Of a DNA stretch of 64,000 nucleotides, positions 63,627-64,000 are shown piece by piece. Position 1 is the stretch's first letter; the number at the start of each line of letters is the position of its first letter. The DNA is taken from positions 95,510-159,509 of the forward strand of contig NZ_NESP01000002.1 in assembly GCF_003063475.1 (NCBI RefSeq), in the 5' to 3' direction. The notes beneath the pieces are model-generated. The model worked only from the letters and a program-made list of their open reading frames with translations. It was not told where the DNA came from and did no database searches. Position numbers and translations under genes: made by a program. Origin of the DNA: Limnohabitans curvus. GTDB lineage: Bacteria > Pseudomonadota > Gammaproteobacteria > Burkholderiales > Burkholderiaceae_C.

Positions 63627-64000
63627 ATGTCAATTTTCCCCCTTTTCCAGAATTCAGATCAGCGTAGGTCTTTTTATTCATTTCTAACTCTCGCCACATT
63701 TTCTTTCCTCAGTGCCTGCGGTGGGAGTAGTCAATTTAATGACCGAACCTACGCTATAGGTGGGTATATTTCGGGACTAAACGCTGGCCAGCAAGTTATT
63801 TTGGTAAATAACGCATCGGATACATTAACGGTTGCTGCAGATGGGAGTTTCCTTTTCAATAAAACCGTTGCTTTTAACGGGAGCTACAACATAACCGTTG
63901 GCACGCAACCCACGGGACAAGTTTGTTCAGTCGCAAACAACTCTGGTAGCGGCGCGGGTGTAACAGCCAATGTGACCAGTGTGAGTATCGTTTGTGCAAC
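63627..64000 (+). CDS. repeat lipoprotein (3' end outside window)
   Basis: The frame starts at ATG 63627 and stays open to the window end. The signal ends FSFLSACGGSS (lipobox LSAC), and the first repeat begins RTYAIGGYISGLNAGQQVIL. The last 95 or so bases are identical to repeat DNA in the gene at 19946. With the neighbouring barrel gene it copies the layout seen at 19268-22012. Whether an NHL propeller follows cannot be seen. Confidence 0.85.
   Translation, partial: MSIFPLFQNSDQRRSFYSFLTLATFSFLSACGGSSQFNDRTYAIGGYISGLNAGQQVILVNNASDTLTVAADGSFLFNKTVAFNGSYNITVGTQPTGQVCSVANNSGSGAGVTANVTSVSIVCA

Overview
The window looks like the chromosome of a Gram-negative betaproteobacterium, probably Burkholderiales. 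It has a trimeric Gram-negative porin, an aerobic CoA-dependent 2-aminobenzoate pathway, a chaperone-usher fimbrial operon and CGGG-type lipoproteins. Native genes have moderate base composition, the fimbrial operon is AT-rich, and the Tn3-type segment at 47-50.7 kb is GC-rich. No rRNA or tRNA gene was seen.

Layout. 1-7934 (-): transporter, RidA protein, 2-aminobenzoate-CoA ligase, acyl-CoA dehydrogenase, enoyl-CoA hydratase, SDR and a fused aminobenzoyl-CoA monooxygenase/reductase, mostly overlapping or closely spaced. 8217-9377: porin. 9888-14217 (-): pilin, usher, chaperone and minor subunit of a fimbria. 14398-18397: amino-acid permease, D-amino-acid dehydrogenase and alanine racemase. 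19268-22012: outer-membrane barrel divergent from a repeat/NHL lipoprotein; a related pair recurs at 62950-64000. 22272-27388: xanthine dehydrogenase and guanine deaminase; a purine-type permease lies at 58.6 kb. 27472-31760: IS3 relic, a complete-ended IS66 element with a passenger gene, and a repeat lipoprotein.

The centre of interest is 32.2-51.7 kb. A dead type II-C CRISPR-Cas locus remains as a tracrRNA-like gene, one ORF that fuses the N-terminal half of Cas9 in frame to the C-terminal half of Cas2, and three orphan 36-bp repeats. Between repeats 1 and 2 sits a 16,572-bp Tn3-type element (34177-50748) with 50-bp perfect terminal inverted repeats and a 5-bp target duplication, AACTT. Removing it restores repeat, 30-bp spacer, repeat. 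Its cargo is a complete type I-E CRISPR-Cas system (cas3, cse1, cse2, cas7, cas5, cas6, cas1, cas2) with 18 identical repeats and 17 spacers. Two adjacent spacers match this same chromosome perfectly: one the porin gene (8558-8590), the other the intergenic region just after it (9717-9749). The transposases in the element are broken (one frameshifted, one truncated, one a deletion relic), so it is probably no longer autonomous. A PemK/MazF-type toxin-antitoxin pair sits between orphan repeats 2 and 3.

51663-64000 holds a HTH-receiver regulator, an NHL lipoprotein and a hybrid histidine kinase, a three-gene operon starting with a ribbon-helix-helix protein, an OYE-type oxidoreductase, the NCS2 permease, a hipA relic, tryptophanase behind a clear promoter, and the second barrel/repeat-lipoprotein pair, cut by the window end.
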